Source of the DNA: Leptospira sp.
GTDB taxonomy: Bacteria > Spirochaetota > Leptospiria > Leptospirales > Leptospiraceae
Assembly (NCBI GenBank): GCA_027533185.1
Contig: JAPZTS010000005.1
Location: 1-64,000, forward strand
DNA: 64,000 bases
Direction of reading: 5' to 3'
Shown here piece by piece: positions 44,052 to 53,510 of this stretch. The translations under genes and the position numbers were made by a program. Position 1 is the first letter of the stretch. Every line of letters starts with the position of its first letter. The notes beneath the pieces are model-generated. The model was not told the origin of the DNA, ran no database searches, and was given only the letters and a program-made list of their open reading frames with translations.

Positions 44052-44704
44052 CGCAAAGAAATTTTGAACAGTTTTTTAAAGACCCAAAAACGAGTACGGA
44101 GGATCTTGTAGCCGTCGGTGGCGATTTTTCTCCAGAACGGTTGGTATACGCATACACACACGGAATCTTCCCTTGGTCCGAAGATCCTATCCGATGGTAC
44201 AGTCTCGACCCAAGGGCTATTTTTGATTTAGAGAGGGTTCACTTCTCTAAAACTGTACAGAGAAAAATCCGACAAAACCGGTATCGAATTTCTTTTAACG
44301 AAGCCTTCCGCCAAGTTATGGAAGGTTGCTCTTACAGAGAGCGAGATAACACTTGGATCACTTCTGGTTTTTTCAGAGGATATTCGGAATTCCATAAATT
44401 AGGATATGCTCATAGTGTCGAAGTTTGGAATCAGAAAGAAGAGCTTGTTGGTGGCGTATACGGAGTTGCAATAGGAAGATTTTTTGCTGGGGAGAGTATG
44501 TTTTCATTCGAATCCGATGCAGGAAAGATAGGCTTATACCATCTATTTGATAAATTGAAATACAGTGGGTTTGAGTTGTTTGACACACAACAACTCAACC
44601 ACGTGACTTGGGAACTAGGCGCTTATGAAATCCCTAAATCCAACTATCTGAAGCGGCTTGAAAAAGCAGTTCAAAATCCTAAACTCTGGATTATTCCAAA
44701 CTAA
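44048..44704 (+). CDS. aat: Leucyl/phenylalanyl-tRNA-protein transferase
   Basis: 218 residues from a TTG start that overlaps the previous stop (TTGA). Signature '[38 protein letters not shown]' at about 17-54 and '[26 protein letters not shown]' at about 99-124, then '[18 protein letters not shown]'. The enzyme adds Leu or Phe from aminoacyl-tRNA to proteins with N-terminal Lys/Arg, marking them for ClpAP degradation. Slightly shorter than the E. coli protein (about 234), as usual. Its end overlaps by 14 bases the convergent lipoprotein gene. Confidence 0.92.
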   Translation: MTQRNFEQFFKDPKTSTEDLVAVGGDFSPERLVYAYTHGIFPWSEDPIRWYSLDPRAIFDLERVHFSKTVQRKIRQNRYRISFNEAFRQVMEGCSYRERDNTWITSGFFRGYSEFHKLGYAHSVEVWNQKEELVGGVYGVAIGRFFAGESMFSFESDAGKIGLYHLFDKLKYSGFELFDTQQLNHVTWELGAYEIPKSNYLKRLEKAVQNPKLWIIPN

Positions 44705-45308
44705 CACGCGAAAGTTCATTCAATTCAACTATCCAAGCCTCATCGATTTCTTTGGAAATCTTTAGCCAAGTCTCAGAGTCTAATTTTGGATTTTCCAGAA
44801 CATTCCAATTTTTGTATTTAAGAAGAATGGAATCTACTTTTGATTTGGGAATAGTTGTTCTTAACACTTCAAATTCTTGGATTTCTGTCTCGGGGTTTGT
44901 TTCACCTTTTACAAAAAATGGCTTAGAAAGACTGAGAGAGTAATTTTCTGTCGTACAAACTTTTAAAAGCAATGCCATTCTTAGGAGTATAAGTTTGTGA
45001 AAGGAAATGGTATAATTTTGATACTCTTTCTCATCAGTAAACGTGAGCGCGGTATTTCCACCATAAACCAAATGAATTTCTTTTTTTTGATTCCCACCAA
45101 GCCCTTCTTCAATCGATTTGAAATGAGGACCTAACAGTTTTGGTAGGTATTTGGCTCCAAATTCCAAATTGCTACCCTGGTATTCCGATTGATAGGTTGA
45201 AATATCCTGCATTGTCATAGGTTTTTCTTTGCAACCTGGAAGCATGAGTATAAGTCCTAGACTTATTAGAATTTGGAAAAGAGATTTGTTGAATTTTGAT
45301 GAGCGCAT
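44691..45308 (-). CDS. Putative lipoprotein, unknown function
   Basis: 205 residues. Basic n-region (RSSKFNK), hydrophobic core and a lipobox ending at C26 ([10 protein letters not shown]). The mature part is helical and charged with a few beta segments; it contains one more Cys near the middle (LKVCTTENY). No family recognised. Lipid-anchored export is well supported, function is not. It lies three bases after the DUF962 gene on the same strand and the two are probably co-transcribed. Confidence 0.68.
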   Translation of the reverse strand: MRSSKFNKSLFQILISLGLILMLPGCKEKPMTMQDISTYQSEYQGSNLEFGAKYLPKLLGPHFKSIEEGLGGNQKKEIHLVYGGNTALTFTDEKEYQNYTISFHKLILLRMALLLKVCTTENYSLSLSKPFFVKGETNPETEIQEFEVLRTTIPKSKVDSILLKYKNWNVLENPKLDSETWLKISKEIDEAWIVELNELSRVSLE

Positions 45309-45311
45309 CTG

Positions 45312-45614
45312 TTACTCAATCTGTCCTGTAAGCATTTTTCCATACATAATCCAATCCGAAACAAAGGAATAGAATGGGTATTTGAAGGTGGCAGGTCGAT
45401 TCTTTTGAATCAGGAAATGACCAATCCAGGCAAAAAAGTAACCTGATATTAGAGCAAGTACTAATATATAAAGTTTGAATGTTACTAAAAACGAAAGTAT
45501 ACATCCCAATGCGAGACTTGAACCAATGAAGTGTAAAGCGCGATTAACGGGATGACTATGCTCTTCTAAATAAAAAGGGAAAAATTCCGAAAGTGAATTG
45601 TATTCTTTATCCAT
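45312..45614 (-). CDS. DUF962/Mpo1-like membrane protein
   Basis: 100 residues with two to three transmembrane helices. The family pattern is complete: 'FYLEEHSHPVNRALHFIGS' (14-32) with its His residues, then 'AWIGHFLIQKNRPATFKYPFYSFVSDWIMYGKM' (62-94). Members related to yeast Mpo1 are iron-dependent dioxygenases of 2-hydroxy fatty acids; bacterial homologues are mostly uncharacterised. The conserved histidines suggest a metal site in the membrane. The lipoprotein gene follows three bases later. Confidence 0.82.
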   Translation of the reverse strand: MDKEYNSLSEFFPFYLEEHSHPVNRALHFIGSSLALGCILSFLVTFKLYILVLALISGYFFAWIGHFLIQKNRPATFKYPFYSFVSDWIMYGKMLTGQIE

Positions 45615-45630
45615 AAAATCCTCTGATAAA

Positions 45631-45685
45631 ATTCTAATTCAAAAATAACTTATGCCAAGAAAAAAATATAACCAAGAATTAGAAT
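45631..45685. repeat. 10-bp inverted repeat with 35-base spacer in a 225-base intergenic region
   Basis: ATTCTAATTC (45631-45640) and GAATTAGAAT (45676-45685) are perfect reverse complements. The region lies between the minus-strand DUF962 gene and the plus-strand zinc-finger-like gene and holds no other ORF that looks real. Possible operator or hairpin; no T-run follows. Confidence 0.4.
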
Positions 45686-45753
45686 CAATCAAATAAATAA
45701 ACTACCAATGAGTCAAAACGTACGTATGGAAAATAAGGGTATTTAAAAAATTG

Positions 45754-45781
45754 TTGCACGTTAGAGGGTACTACCTAATCT
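45754..45781 (+). promoter_or_regulatory. Candidate sigma-70-type promoter ahead of the small zinc-finger-like gene
   Basis: TTGCAC (45754-45759) and TAATCT (45776-45781) with a 16-base spacer, about 58 bases ahead of the ATG at 45840, which has a strong GGAG ribosome site. Match only by pattern. Confidence 0.35.
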
Positions 45782-45839
45782 GCATTAACATTTAAAAATC
45801 TAACAAAGAGTTAAACAAGGAAAGCTAGCAGGAGAACGT

Positions 45840-46127
45840 ATGAAGCCAAAATCAATAAAACCAGATGAACTAGGGAAAATCTTTGCCGAGTTAAAAAAGG
45901 GCGAAGAGTCTGCCATTGGAAGTTATTTGGTAAAAGGAGTTCGACTTCAAATCAGCAAATACAATCTATCAGGTGCAGAGAGAGTTCAATTGCTCTACAA
46001 AAGAAGAAGGGCGCAGGGTCTCTGTATCGTTTGTGGAAAGAAAGTTACAAAAAAGAATCCATCGACGAACACACTCTACCGACTCTGTGAAGAGCATCGA
46101 AACAAAATTGACAAAAGCACAAAATAA
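45840..46127 (+). CDS. Small basic protein with treble-Cys zinc-finger-like C-terminus
   Basis: 95 residues. N-terminal half is polar and helical; the C-terminal half 'YKRRRAQGLCIVCGKKV...LYRLCEEHRNKIDK' has a C-x2-C pair and a later C-x2-H pair, about 20 residues apart, plus many Arg and Lys. This is the layout of a small zinc ribbon, possibly nucleic-acid-binding. An AGGAGAA ribosome site precedes the ATG. Its 3' neighbour on the other strand is the DUF1289 gene. No family name is certain. Confidence 0.65.
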   Translation: MKPKSIKPDELGKIFAELKKGEESAIGSYLVKGVRLQISKYNLSGAERVQLLYKRRRAQGLCIVCGKKVTKKNPSTNTLYRLCEEHRNKIDKSTK

Positions 46128-46134
46128 AAAAGAC

Positions 46135-46314
46135 TTAGGAATTCCCTGGTAGGCCTTTTTGTCTATTTGGGAGTTCCTCCCATATCTGCCTTTTTTCTTC
46201 ATCTGACATCCCTGACCAACGCCCGATCTCTTCCAAAGTTCTTCCGCATCCCAAACAAAGCCCAGAATCCGGATCTATCATACAAATTTTCGTGCAAGGT
46301 GATTTTAGCGACAT
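46135..46314 (-). CDS. DUF1289 small cysteine-containing protein
   Basis: 59 residues, start ATG at 46312-46314, stop at 46135-46137. The family motif is complete: 'SPCTKICMIDPDSGLCLGCGRTLEEIGRWSGMSDEEKRQIW'. It has the C-x3-C and C-x2-C cysteine quartet of DUF1289 proteins, which presumably bind a metal or Fe-S centre; their function is unknown. Short enough to be missed by size cut-offs. It lies between two plus-strand genes and stands alone. Confidence 0.85.
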   Translation of the reverse strand: MSLKSPCTKICMIDPDSGLCLGCGRTLEEIGRWSGMSDEEKRQIWEELPNRQKGLPGNS

Positions 46315-46400
46315 AGGATCAAAAATAGTAAATTTTTATAAATTTTCCTAAGCATAGTTTGGAATCCGTCGATTCTACCCATAGAGGAAAAGGAATTCGC

Positions 46401-46913
46401 ATGCTGGATTGGGTAGAATCACTAAGAGGTTTATTCGCCTCTGAAATCGACTGTTACAGACGCCTTCTGGAATTGGAAGGCAAAAAAAAGGCTGCTATCC
46501 ATTCTGCAGACGGTAAATCCCTAGAACTTTTCGTAAAAGAGAGTTACCATATTATGGTCGAGGCATCTGAATTGGAACGAGTTCGGATGAAGGCGATTGA
46601 AGAGGTGTATGAAAAGGAAAAGTTAACTCGCCTCGAACCGAACATCACCCTTACCAATTTTTTGAACCAAATTGATCGCGACTCAAATTTCAAACTGAAA
46701 GGCTTTGCTTTGGAATTGAAAGCGGTAGTAGCAGACCTCAAAGAAGCAATTTTATTAAATGAGAAAATACTAAAAACTAAAAAAGAGTTTTTGCAAAACA
46801 CAATCGACTCGTTGCAAGAGCAAAATAAAGAAAAAGTTTACACTTCACACAAACAACCAACAAGGCGAGGGCAGGGCCAAAAGGGTGCGGTCATTTTGAA
46901 CGCAACTGCCTAG
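46401..46913 (+). CDS. flgN: Flagellar hook-associated chaperone, FlgN-like
   Basis: 170 residues from the ATG at 46401, which has an excellent GAGGAAAAGG site; an upstream in-frame start 14 codons earlier is poorer. The protein is almost wholly helical with heptad patterns ('LRGLFASEIDCYRRLLELEGKKKAAI', 'ALELKAVVADLKEAILLNEKILKTKKEFLQNTIDSL') as in FlgN export chaperones of FlgK/FlgL. Sequence identity is weak, but it directly precedes flgK and flgL. The C-terminus is a basic tail rich in Arg/Gly. Assignment rests on context and helix layout. Confidence 0.75.
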   Translation: MLDWVESLRGLFASEIDCYRRLLELEGKKKAAIHSADGKSLELFVKESYHIMVEASELERVRMKAIEEVYEKEKLTRLEPNITLTNFLNQIDRDSNFKLKGFALELKAVVADLKEAILLNEKILKTKKEFLQNTIDSLQEQNKEKVYTSHKQPTRRGQGQKGAVILNATA

Positions 46914-46922
46914 GAGTATCGT

Positions 46923-48836
46923 ATGGGATCAACATTTCAGGGAATTGAAATCGGAAAACGAGGACTATCTGTCCACCAACAGGCGATCCAAACCACAGGT
47001 CATAATATTTCGAATGCGGATAATAAGCATTATGCAAGACAACGTGTTGTTATGAACACGATGGACCCAATCTATGAACCAGCCCTCAATCGAGCAGAGG
47101 TTGCGGGTCAAATTGGACAGGGTGCAAAAGTTGCAGAAATCGAACGAGTGAGAGATCATTTTATCGATGATCGAATCATTGATTCTTCCTCCATCAAAGA
47201 CTACTGGGGTAAAAAGAATGACTATCTCTATCAAGTAGAAACAGTCTTCAATGAACCAACAGGGAATACACTCCGTTCGATGATGGATGATTTTTGGTCT
47301 GCTTGGGAAGACCTATCCAATTATCCAGAGGAAACGGCACATAGATCGGTCGTACAAGAGAAGGCAGAGGCGCTTGGCTCTCGTATGGAAGATGTTTACC
47401 GAAAACTCACTCTCCTTCGTGAACAGTCCAACCGAGAAATTGAATCAAAGGTAAACCACCTCAACACGATTGCTGAAAGTATCAAAAGCCTCAATGAAAA
47501 AATTACAAAATCACAAGCATTAGGTGATAATCCAAATGACCTTCTCGATAGACGGGATGCCATGCTCCAAGAACTTTCTGGAATGGTTGATATCACCATA
47601 GGTAGAAGTGATGAAGACGAACTTATGGTTTTTGTTGGACAGCAGATTCTTGTTCAGGGCCAGAAGGTTCATAAAATTGACTTGGTTGGAAATCCTAATA
47701 ATGATGGATTACTGGATCTTAAGTGGTCTGAGACTGGAAATAAGGTTTTACTTCGAAAGGGCAGTATCCAAGGTCTTTACGAAATCAGAGATAGAATCCT
47801 CGTTGAAAAAATCAATGCAGTGGATGCACTCGCAATCAATGCAATGGATGTGATCAATGAAATCCATAAAGACGGATTTGGATTGAATGGAAAGACAAAT
47901 CTAAACTTTTTTGAAACACGATCTCTTGCTACAAATACGTTTGGTGAAATTGATACGGACGGGGATGGACTCAATGATAAATCTGCTATCTTTCGCGTAA
48001 CAGGTAGAACGTCCATTGACCCTGACCGTCCCATCGGAATTACGGGAACTTTACGTTTTTTAAAACCATCGGAGGGTGGTGAAACGGAAGTTTTAGTTCC
48101 TTATTCAAAGGATGATACATTAAATGCAGTCATCAAACGTATCAATCGTTCTGAAACAGGTGTGGTTGCTTACATGTCGCATGACAACCAATTAGCATTA
48201 AAAGGAACAACAAACCCTCACGATAAAAAAGAAAATTTTATGATACGCCATCTCGAGGATTCTGGAGAACTTCTTGTTGGCTTAACAGGCATTCTCTCAG
48301 CATCGGGAGTTGCTGGATCCTTTGACTATCGTAAAATTGGCGAGATTAATAAATTCCAGGCGAATTCGGAAGATATCACACTTACCCCAATGTACCACCC
48401 ATCTTCGTTTTTTAAAATGTCGCAGGAAGTAAGAAACAACCCAGCAAATATTGCCGCTGCACGTGGTAAGGATGTGAATGGCTCAGGAGATTACAATTCA
48501 CCTAACGGACAAAAAGACGGATCAAATGCACTCTTGATTGCAGCAGCCTTAAGGGAAAAACCGGTTATGTTCGATTATTCCAAAACAACAGATGATTTTT
48601 ACAACTCTCTAATATCGAAACTGGGAACAGAAGCGAGAGAAGCAAAACAGGAATACAATACCCAAAATGAACTCATGGTCGAATTGGAGAACATGCGCCA
48701 ATCCGTGATGGGGGTGAATTTGGATGAGGAAATGGCAAATATGGTTCAGTTCCAACAATCCTATAATGCTGCGGCACGTATGATTTCAACTATGAACGAT
48801 ATGTTAGATACAATAATCAATAGGTTAGGTGCATAG
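46923..48836 (+). CDS. flgK: Flagellar hook-associated protein 1
   Basis: 637 residues. N-terminal '[40 protein letters not shown]' and C-terminal '[47 protein letters not shown]' coiled-coil ends are the usual axial-protein (hook/flagellin family) signatures; the middle is the variable surface domain. FlgK forms the hook-filament junction in the periplasmic flagellum. Its ATG is eight bases after the flgN stop and flgL begins one base after its own stop, so flgN-flgK-flgL is one operon. Confidence 0.92.
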   Translation: MGSTFQGIEIGKRGLSVHQQAIQTTGHNISNADNKHYARQRVVMNTMDPIYEPALNRAEVAGQIGQGAKVAEIERVRDHFIDDRIIDSSSIKDYWGKKNDYLYQVETVFNEPTGNTLRSMMDDFWSAWEDLSNYPEETAHRSVVQEKAEALGSRMEDVYRKLTLLREQSNREIESKVNHLNTIAESIKSLNEKITKSQALGDNPNDLLDRRDAMLQELSGMVDITIGRSDEDELMVFVGQQILVQGQKVHKIDLVGNPNNDGLLDLKWSETGNKVLLRKGSIQGLYEIRDRILVEKINAVDALAINAMDVINEIHKDGFGLNGKTNLNFFETRSLATNTFGEIDTDGDGLNDKSAIFRVTGRTSIDPDRPIGITGTLRFLKPSEGGETEVLVPYSKDDTLNAVIKRINRSETGVVAYMSHDNQLALKGTTNPHDKKENFMIRHLEDSGELLVGLTGILSASGVAGSFDYRKIGEINKFQANSEDITLTPMYHPSSFFKMSQEVRNNPANIAAARGKDVNGSGDYNSPNGQKDGSNALLIAAALREKPVMFDYSKTTDDFYNSLISKLGTEAREAKQEYNTQNELMVELENMRQSVMGVNLDEEMANMVQFQQSYNAAARMISTMNDMLDTIINRLGA

Positions 48837-48837
48837 T

Positions 48838-50106
48838 ATGATTCGTATCACAAACATGATGCAAAATAATTCCTTGGTGCGAAATTTAAATCGTCACCAA
48901 GTGGCGATGGATGAAACCCAAAACCAACTCGGAACAGGATTAAAAATCCGAAAGCCGTCGGATGATCCGGGTGCCGCGACGAACCAAATGTACTTTCGAT
49001 CCAGACTCAATGAACTTTCTCAATATGAAGAAAACATCGGTGATGGATACCAAAGGCTCCAACAGATCGATGGGGTTTTGGACAAGATGGGAGAGATCTT
49101 CCAGAGAGTTAGAGTTTTAACTGTCCAAGCAGGAAATGGTATTTACCAAGGTGACAAAGGATTCGAATTAGAAGTTGCGATTGGAAAGGAAATCGACCAA
49201 CACCTAAGGGCGATTGTTGATCTTGCCAATTCTCGGGATGCCACAGGACAGCCTTTGTTTGGTGGTCATGTAATCGAAAGACCTCCCTTTGAACCTATTG
49301 AATCCAAAATCAAAGGACTCCAAGGACTAGAACTTAAAAACCAATATGTCGGTGTTGAGTATCGTGGTGATATTGGTGAGCAACTAAGGGAAATCGAAAA
49401 GGGAGAATATATCCCAATCACAATTCCCGGCAATAAAGTTTTTTGGGGAACAAACGTAAGTGTCACGTCCAAAGTAGACAACTCAGCATACCAAGCAACT
49501 TCTGACCAAAAATTCAAAATTGATGGTGTAGAGATTCATATTTCTGTCGGGGATACTATCGATGATATCATCGACAAAATCAACAACGCACCATTAGAAG
49601 TTAAGGCGAGTAAACTCGCTCAGGATAATATTTCAATTTCTTCCACGGCTCCCCACCAAATTTGGTTGGAGGATGTGGATGGTGGAACGGTTCTCCGTGA
49701 CATTGGACTCATTGAGCCTAGTGCAAGTGAACCACCAAATAACTACTCTAAGTCGGCGACAGTGACGGGACTGTCCGTATTCGATACTCTCATCCAACTT
49801 CGAAACGACCTTATCCAAAAAGACCAAGAAAGAATTGGGGGACGGGACTTGGGTGATCTAGATCTGGCACTGGAAAATATCCTCCGCCACCGTTCAACTA
49901 TTGGTGCTAGAATGAACCGTTTGGAACAACACCAAGACCGAGTTTCCTATGACAAGATGTATATGACAGAACTGCTAGCGAAAAACGAAGGCATTGATTT
50001 TCCAGAAACCATTATGAATTTTAAGTGGTTAGAGACGATTCATAATTATGCGCTGAATGTAGGTTCCAAGATTATCAAACCAACATTGATGGATTTTTTA
50101 AGATAA
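48838..50106 (+). CDS. flgL: Flagellar hook-associated protein 3
   Basis: 422 residues from ATG 48838 (an in-frame ATG three codons upstream overlaps flgK). The N-terminus 'IRITNMMQNNSLVRNLNRHQVAMDETQNQLGTGLKIRKPSDDPGAA' is the FlgL/flagellin-type signature; the C-terminus ends in 'RIGGRDLGDLDLALENILRHRSTIGARMNRLEQHQDRV' followed by a helical tail. FlgL joins the junction to the filament. Fourth part of the operon is fliW, after a 54-base gap with a good AGGAAATAGAG site. Confidence 0.9.
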   Translation: MIRITNMMQNNSLVRNLNRHQVAMDETQNQLGTGLKIRKPSDDPGAATNQMYFRSRLNELSQYEENIGDGYQRLQQIDGVLDKMGEIFQRVRVLTVQAGNGIYQGDKGFELEVAIGKEIDQHLRAIVDLANSRDATGQPLFGGHVIERPPFEPIESKIKGLQGLELKNQYVGVEYRGDIGEQLREIEKGEYIPITIPGNKVFWGTNVSVTSKVDNSAYQATSDQKFKIDGVEIHISVGDTIDDIIDKINNAPLEVKASKLAQDNISISSTAPHQIWLEDVDGGTVLRDIGLIEPSASEPPNNYSKSATVTGLSVFDTLIQLRNDLIQKDQERIGGRDLGDLDLALENILRHRSTIGARMNRLEQHQDRVSYDKMYMTELLAKNEGIDFPETIMNFKWLETIHNYALNVGSKIIKPTLMDFLR

Positions 50107-50160
50107 ATTATAAATCATCAATGCCAAGTTTCAAAAAAGTTTATAAATAGGAAATAGAGA

Positions 50161-50622
50161 ATGCCCATTACAATTCATACAAAACCCTTTGGTACAATTC
50201 AAGTAGACGCGAAACAGATACTTCAGTTTCCAAACGGACTTTTAGGTTTTGAAGAATTTAATGAATATGCATTGATTGAAGAAAGTCCGGAAAGTCCTTT
50301 CAAATGGTTACAGTCAACAAAGGAATCTGGACTAGCCTTTATCCTAATCCAGCCAGAGTTGTTTTTAACAAATTACAAACCTGCGATAGGTGAGGAAGAG
50401 TTGCTAGAAATTGGGTTAGATACTTGGAAGGAAGGTATTATCTTTTTAATTGTAACCATTCCTCATGATGATCCGAAAGGCATGACTGCGAACTTACAGG
50501 GTCCAATCATAATCAATGGTAAACAGGGAAAAGGTAAACAATTTATCTCAAGGGATGAAAATCACCCCATTCGAAAGAATATTGTGGAATCCATGGAAGA
50601 AATGTCTTCCGAGAAGGTTTAG
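50161..50622 (+). CDS. fliW: Flagellar assembly factor FliW
   Basis: 153 residues. Signature 'QILQFPNGLLGFEEFNEYALIEESPESPFKWLQSTKESGLAFILIQP' and later 'DTWKEGIIFLIVTIPHDDPKGMTANLQGPIIIN' are those of FliW. FliW binds CsrA and releases it when flagellin is secreted, so translation of flagellin follows export. csrA begins three bases after the stop, matching the known fliW-csrA pairing. Confidence 0.93.
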   Translation: MPITIHTKPFGTIQVDAKQILQFPNGLLGFEEFNEYALIEESPESPFKWLQSTKESGLAFILIQPELFLTNYKPAIGEEELLEIGLDTWKEGIIFLIVTIPHDDPKGMTANLQGPIIINGKQGKGKQFISRDENHPIRKNIVESMEEMSSEKV

Positions 50623-50625
50623 TCC

Positions 50626-50865
50626 GTGTTAGTTTTAGCCAGAAGAAGCAACCAATCCATAATTATCGGTGATGATATCGAAATCGTCATTGTAGACATC
50701 AAAGGTGATCAAGTTAAGATTGGTGTCAAAGCACCTAAAAATGTTTCTGTACACCGTGCCGAGGTATACAAAGAGATCCAAGAAGAAAATAAAAAAGCCG
50801 CTGGCACCAATATCAAACCAGAAGACCTAGGAAAACTGGGAGATCTTTTTAAGAAAAAATCATAA
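50626..50865 (+). CDS. csrA: Carbon storage/translational regulator CsrA
   Basis: 79 residues from a GTG start. Typical '[51 protein letters not shown]' RNA-binding beta-barrel core, with R6, R44 of the RNA-binding surface region and a charged C-terminal extension ending in KKKS. Dimeric RNA-binding protein that blocks ribosome sites of target mRNAs, here flagellin; antagonised by FliW encoded immediately upstream. Confidence 0.95.
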   Translation: MLVLARRSNQSIIIGDDIEIVIVDIKGDQVKIGVKAPKNVSVHRAEVYKEIQEENKKAAGTNIKPEDLGKLGDLFKKKS

Positions 50866-50875
50866 TTTGCTCGAA

Positions 50876-50920
50876 TACCTAACATAAATCTGATATAGTC
50901 TGAACAGAGTAAGTTAGGTA
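50876..50920. repeat. 8-bp inverted repeat ahead of the acyltransferase gene
   Basis: TACCTAAC (50876-50883) and GTTAGGTA (50913-50920) with a 29-base loop between csrA and the DUF374 acyltransferase gene. The right arm overlaps the likely ribosome site of the TTG start at 50927, so pairing could limit translation. No T-run is present, so terminator function is unlikely. Confidence 0.35.
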
Positions 50921-50926
50921 ATCGTT

Positions 50927-51616
50927 TTGAAGCGAAAATTTCTCCTCTGGTTTCTTCCACTAATAGCTGTTAATCTTCAGAAAATCATTGGTTTTTCCTC
51001 TAAGTTTGTAATTCTGAAAAACGAAACATACGAAGAATTGTTCAAAAACAAAAAACCGTTTTTGTATTCCATATGGCATACAAATGTTCTTTATTCTCCT
51101 TATTTACACCGTGGAAAGAATGTTGCTGTGATGATTTCCGAATCGAAAGATGGAGATTTCATCAACGAAGTGGTCCATCGTTTTGGGAACTTAAGCATCA
51201 GAGGTAGTAGTTCGAAGGGTGGCTCTAAAGCCTTAAAAGCAATGATCCTACATTTGAAAAAAGGACATCCCTGTGCAATCACGCCAGATGGGCCGAGGGG
51301 ACCCGCCTTGGTTTTGCAATCGGGAATCGTAGCCTCAGCTCAAGTTGCTCAAGTCCCAATTGTTCCGTTTCATTATGAATGTACGTGGCAGTGGGTATTA
51401 GAAAAAGCCTGGGACAAACATAGGGTCCCAAAACCCTTTACTACCTTTGTTGTTTCTTATGGGGAGCCCATTTATATTCCTAGAAATCTTGATGAATCTG
51501 AATTTGAAAATTGGCGCTTGAAAGTAGAAAAAGCAATGTTAGAAAATAGAGAACGCGCGTTAGTTGTTGTAGAAAAAATTAGAAACGGAGAAAGTTATGA
51601 CCAGTTTATTTCCTGA
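50927..51616 (+). CDS. DUF374 lysophospholipid acyltransferase-like protein
   Basis: 229 residues from a TTG start. '[61 protein letters not shown]' and '[34 protein letters not shown]' are the DUF374 signatures; the first His is the catalytic candidate, the 'DGPRGP' the substrate-binding loop. Family members are thought to acylate lipids such as lipid A or lysophospholipids. The OsmC gene starts 20 bases inside its 3' end. Confidence 0.83.
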   Translation: MKRKFLLWFLPLIAVNLQKIIGFSSKFVILKNETYEELFKNKKPFLYSIWHTNVLYSPYLHRGKNVAVMISESKDGDFINEVVHRFGNLSIRGSSSKGGSKALKAMILHLKKGHPCAITPDGPRGPALVLQSGIVASAQVAQVPIVPFHYECTWQWVLEKAWDKHRVPKPFTTFVVSYGEPIYIPRNLDESEFENWRLKVEKAMLENRERALVVVEKIRNGESYDQFIS

Positions 51617-52001
51617 TAAGGTAGTGGTTAAAATCGGAAAAGAAAAATATGAAACTAAGGTTGTTTCTGGCAAACACCAATGGATAGCCGATGAACCAAC
51701 TGACTTACAAGGTACTGATTTGGGTCCTTCCCCCAATCAGTTATTCGCATCTTCTTTGGGCGCCTGCACAGCTATCACCATTCGCATGTATGCTGACCGA
51801 AAATCGATGTCTTTGGATGCTGTGGAGGTTGAACTAACAATCGATAAGGCTTCCGCAGAAGATCATACAATCACAAGAGTAGTTCATTTGACGGGAAATT
51901 TATCTGATGCAGAACAAGAGAGGCTCATGCAAGTGGCGAATGCCTGTCCAGTGCACAAACTCCTTTCTGGAAAAATCACAATTGAAACGAAGTCGGCATA
52001 A
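51597..52001 (+). CDS. OsmC/Ohr-family peroxiredoxin
   Basis: 134 residues. The redox cysteines are C57 in '[17 protein letters not shown]' and C117 in '[10 protein letters not shown]', the two-Cys pair of OsmC/Ohr hydroperoxide reductases. Family members detoxify organic hydroperoxides with dihydrolipoyl or thiol reductants. The ATG has a GGAGAAAG site and overlaps the end of the acyltransferase gene by 20 bases. The sigma-54-like element of the kdp regulator lies 28 bases after the stop. Confidence 0.87.
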   Translation: MTSLFPDKVVVKIGKEKYETKVVSGKHQWIADEPTDLQGTDLGPSPNQLFASSLGACTAITIRMYADRKSMSLDAVEVELTIDKASAEDHTITRVVHLTGNLSDAEQERLMQVANACPVHKLLSGKITIETKSA

Positions 52002-52028
52002 ATTGAGGGTATCTTTTCATCTTGAGTT

Positions 52029-52044
52029 TGGTATGAATTTTGCA
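52029..52044 (+). promoter_or_regulatory. Sigma-54-type -24/-12 element ahead of the NtrC-like regulator
   Basis: TGGTATGAATTTTGCA has the exact sigma-54 spacing: TGG at the -24 end and TTGCA at the -12 end, ten bases between GG and GC. The expected start would be near 52055, only eight bases before the ATG at 52063, so the mRNA would be almost leaderless. Pattern match only. Confidence 0.5.
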
Positions 52045-52062
52045 GACATACCATGATTAGAT

Positions 52063-53421
52063 ATGAAAAATTCAAATAATTTTTTACCTCTTTCCATTTT
52101 GATCATCGACGATGAACCCAACATAGCAAAAACATTTAGAATTTTCTTAACAAGTTTGGGACACAGAGTTGAAATTGAATTAAACATTCATTCAGGATTT
52201 GCAAAATTAGAGGATGAATTGTTCGATGTTATCTTTTTAGACATACGATTGGGTATGGAAAATGGAATGGAATGGATTCAGAAAATTCATTCTCATTCAC
52301 CGAATAGTAAGATCATTATGATAACTGCATATCCTGGGATGCAAGAGGCAATAGAATGCATTAAATCGGGAGCCTTCGACTTTTTATCGAAACCATTCAA
52401 TCCAGATCTTGTTACAAAAACATTGGAACGGATTGTTGAGATTAAAAAACTTGAAAACGAGGTTAAAAAACTAAAATCATCAGACGATTCAAAATTTGAT
52501 CATTTGGATGTTGAAAGTCAAAATCCGAAAATGGTTCGGGTAATTTCAATCGCAAAACAGGTAGCGAATGCAGATACAACCGTTCTATTGCTTGGTCCCT
52601 CGGGGACAGGGAAAACCACTCTTGCACGTTCTATCCACGAATGGAGTGGACGTAAGAATTTTCCCTTTTCAGTGGTTTCTTGTCCGACTTTAAATCCTGA
52701 ACTTTTGGAGTCAGAGTTATTTGGGCATGTGAAAGGATCTTTCACGGGTGCTTTCAAAGATAATATTGGACGTGTTGCCCATTGCGACCAAGGAACACTT
52801 TTTTTGGATGAGGTTGGGGATCTACCGACAAACATCCAAGCAAAGCTTTTGAGATTCTTACAAGAGAAAGAATATGAGAGGCTTGGAGAATCTAGAACCC
52901 GGACTGCGGACGTGCGAATCATTACCGCAACGAACCAAGACCTAGAGGAATTGGTAAAAATTGGAAAATTTAGAGAAGATTTATACTATCGAATCAAAGT
53001 ATTTCCCATTGAACTTGTGTCATTAAAAGAAAGGAAAGAAGATATTCTCTCGATTTCTGCAAAGTTATTGCGATCACTCAGTAAACAGAATAAAAAAATG
53101 ATTTTAGATTTTTCAGATGAAGCAAAAGACTTTGTCGTGAATTACGATTGGCCAGGAAATATCCGCGAACTCAGAAATTCAATTGAACGCGCCGTCATAC
53201 TATGCAATCAAAGTTTTATCAGCAAAGAAGATCTAAGCGAAAAAACTATGAATGTTGGTAACAGGTTAAAAATAGGAGATAACGTTTCTTTAGATGAAAT
53301 AAAAGATGCACACATAATGGCAATTCTACTCAATTCAAAATCTGTGAAAGAGGCTTCGGATATTCTTAAAATAGATCAGGCTACTCTTTGGAGATTTCGG
53401 CAAAAGCACAATCTCAACTAA
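52063..53421 (+). CDS. NtrC-family sigma-54-dependent response regulator
   Basis: 452 residues: receiver 1-125 with phosphoacceptor D60 ('VIFLDIRLG'), AAA+ domain about 152-385 with Walker A G178-P-S-G-T-G-K184, the sigma-54-contact loop G225-S-F-T-G-A230 (usual GAFTGA with A to S), Walker B 'FLDEVGD' at 247-253 and an arginine-finger region 'LRNSIERAVIL'; a Fis-type helix-turn-helix ends the protein ('VKEASDILKIDQATLWRFRQ'). It activates sigma-54 promoters after phosphorylation, most likely by the kinase encoded 121 bases downstream, and the adjacent kdp genes are the natural targets. Confidence 0.88.
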   Translation: MKNSNNFLPLSILIIDDEPNIAKTFRIFLTSLGHRVEIELNIHSGFAKLEDELFDVIFLDIRLGMENGMEWIQKIHSHSPNSKIIMITAYPGMQEAIECIKSGAFDFLSKPFNPDLVTKTLERIVEIKKLENEVKKLKSSDDSKFDHLDVESQNPKMVRVISIAKQVANADTTVLLLGPSGTGKTTLARSIHEWSGRKNFPFSVVSCPTLNPELLESELFGHVKGSFTGAFKDNIGRVAHCDQGTLFLDEVGDLPTNIQAKLLRFLQEKEYERLGESRTRTADVRIITATNQDLEELVKIGKFREDLYYRIKVFPIELVSLKERKEDILSISAKLLRSLSKQNKKMILDFSDEAKDFVVNYDWPGNIRELRNSIERAVILCNQSFISKEDLSEKTMNVGNRLKIGDNVSLDEIKDAHIMAILLNSKSVKEASDILKIDQATLWRFRQKHNLN

Positions 53422-53432
53422 GAGAGTGAAAA

Positions 53433-53470
53433 TTGCAAGACTATCAGGAATCATCATTGCTATTTGCAAG
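53433..53470 (+). repeat. Repeated TTGCAAG motifs between the regulator and kinase genes
   Basis: TTGCAAG occurs at 53433-53439 and 53464-53470, 31 bases apart (three helical turns), and TTGCAA again at 55350-55355, in front of the kdp transporter genes. Could be binding sites for the NtrC-like regulator; too short to be sure. Confidence 0.3.
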
Positions 53471-53510
53471 GAAACGGCATGAAAAACTGCGCTTAAGTTA
53501 CTTAAAATAA

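Noticed and set aside
45652..45693. 13-codon ORF in the 225-base region before the zinc-finger-like gene
   Set aside because: No ribosome site, and too short to support.
53476..53490. Another GGCAT...CTGC sigma-54-like match ahead of the kinase gene
   Set aside because: The GG-to-GC distance is one base too long, a change that normally abolishes sigma-54 promoters.
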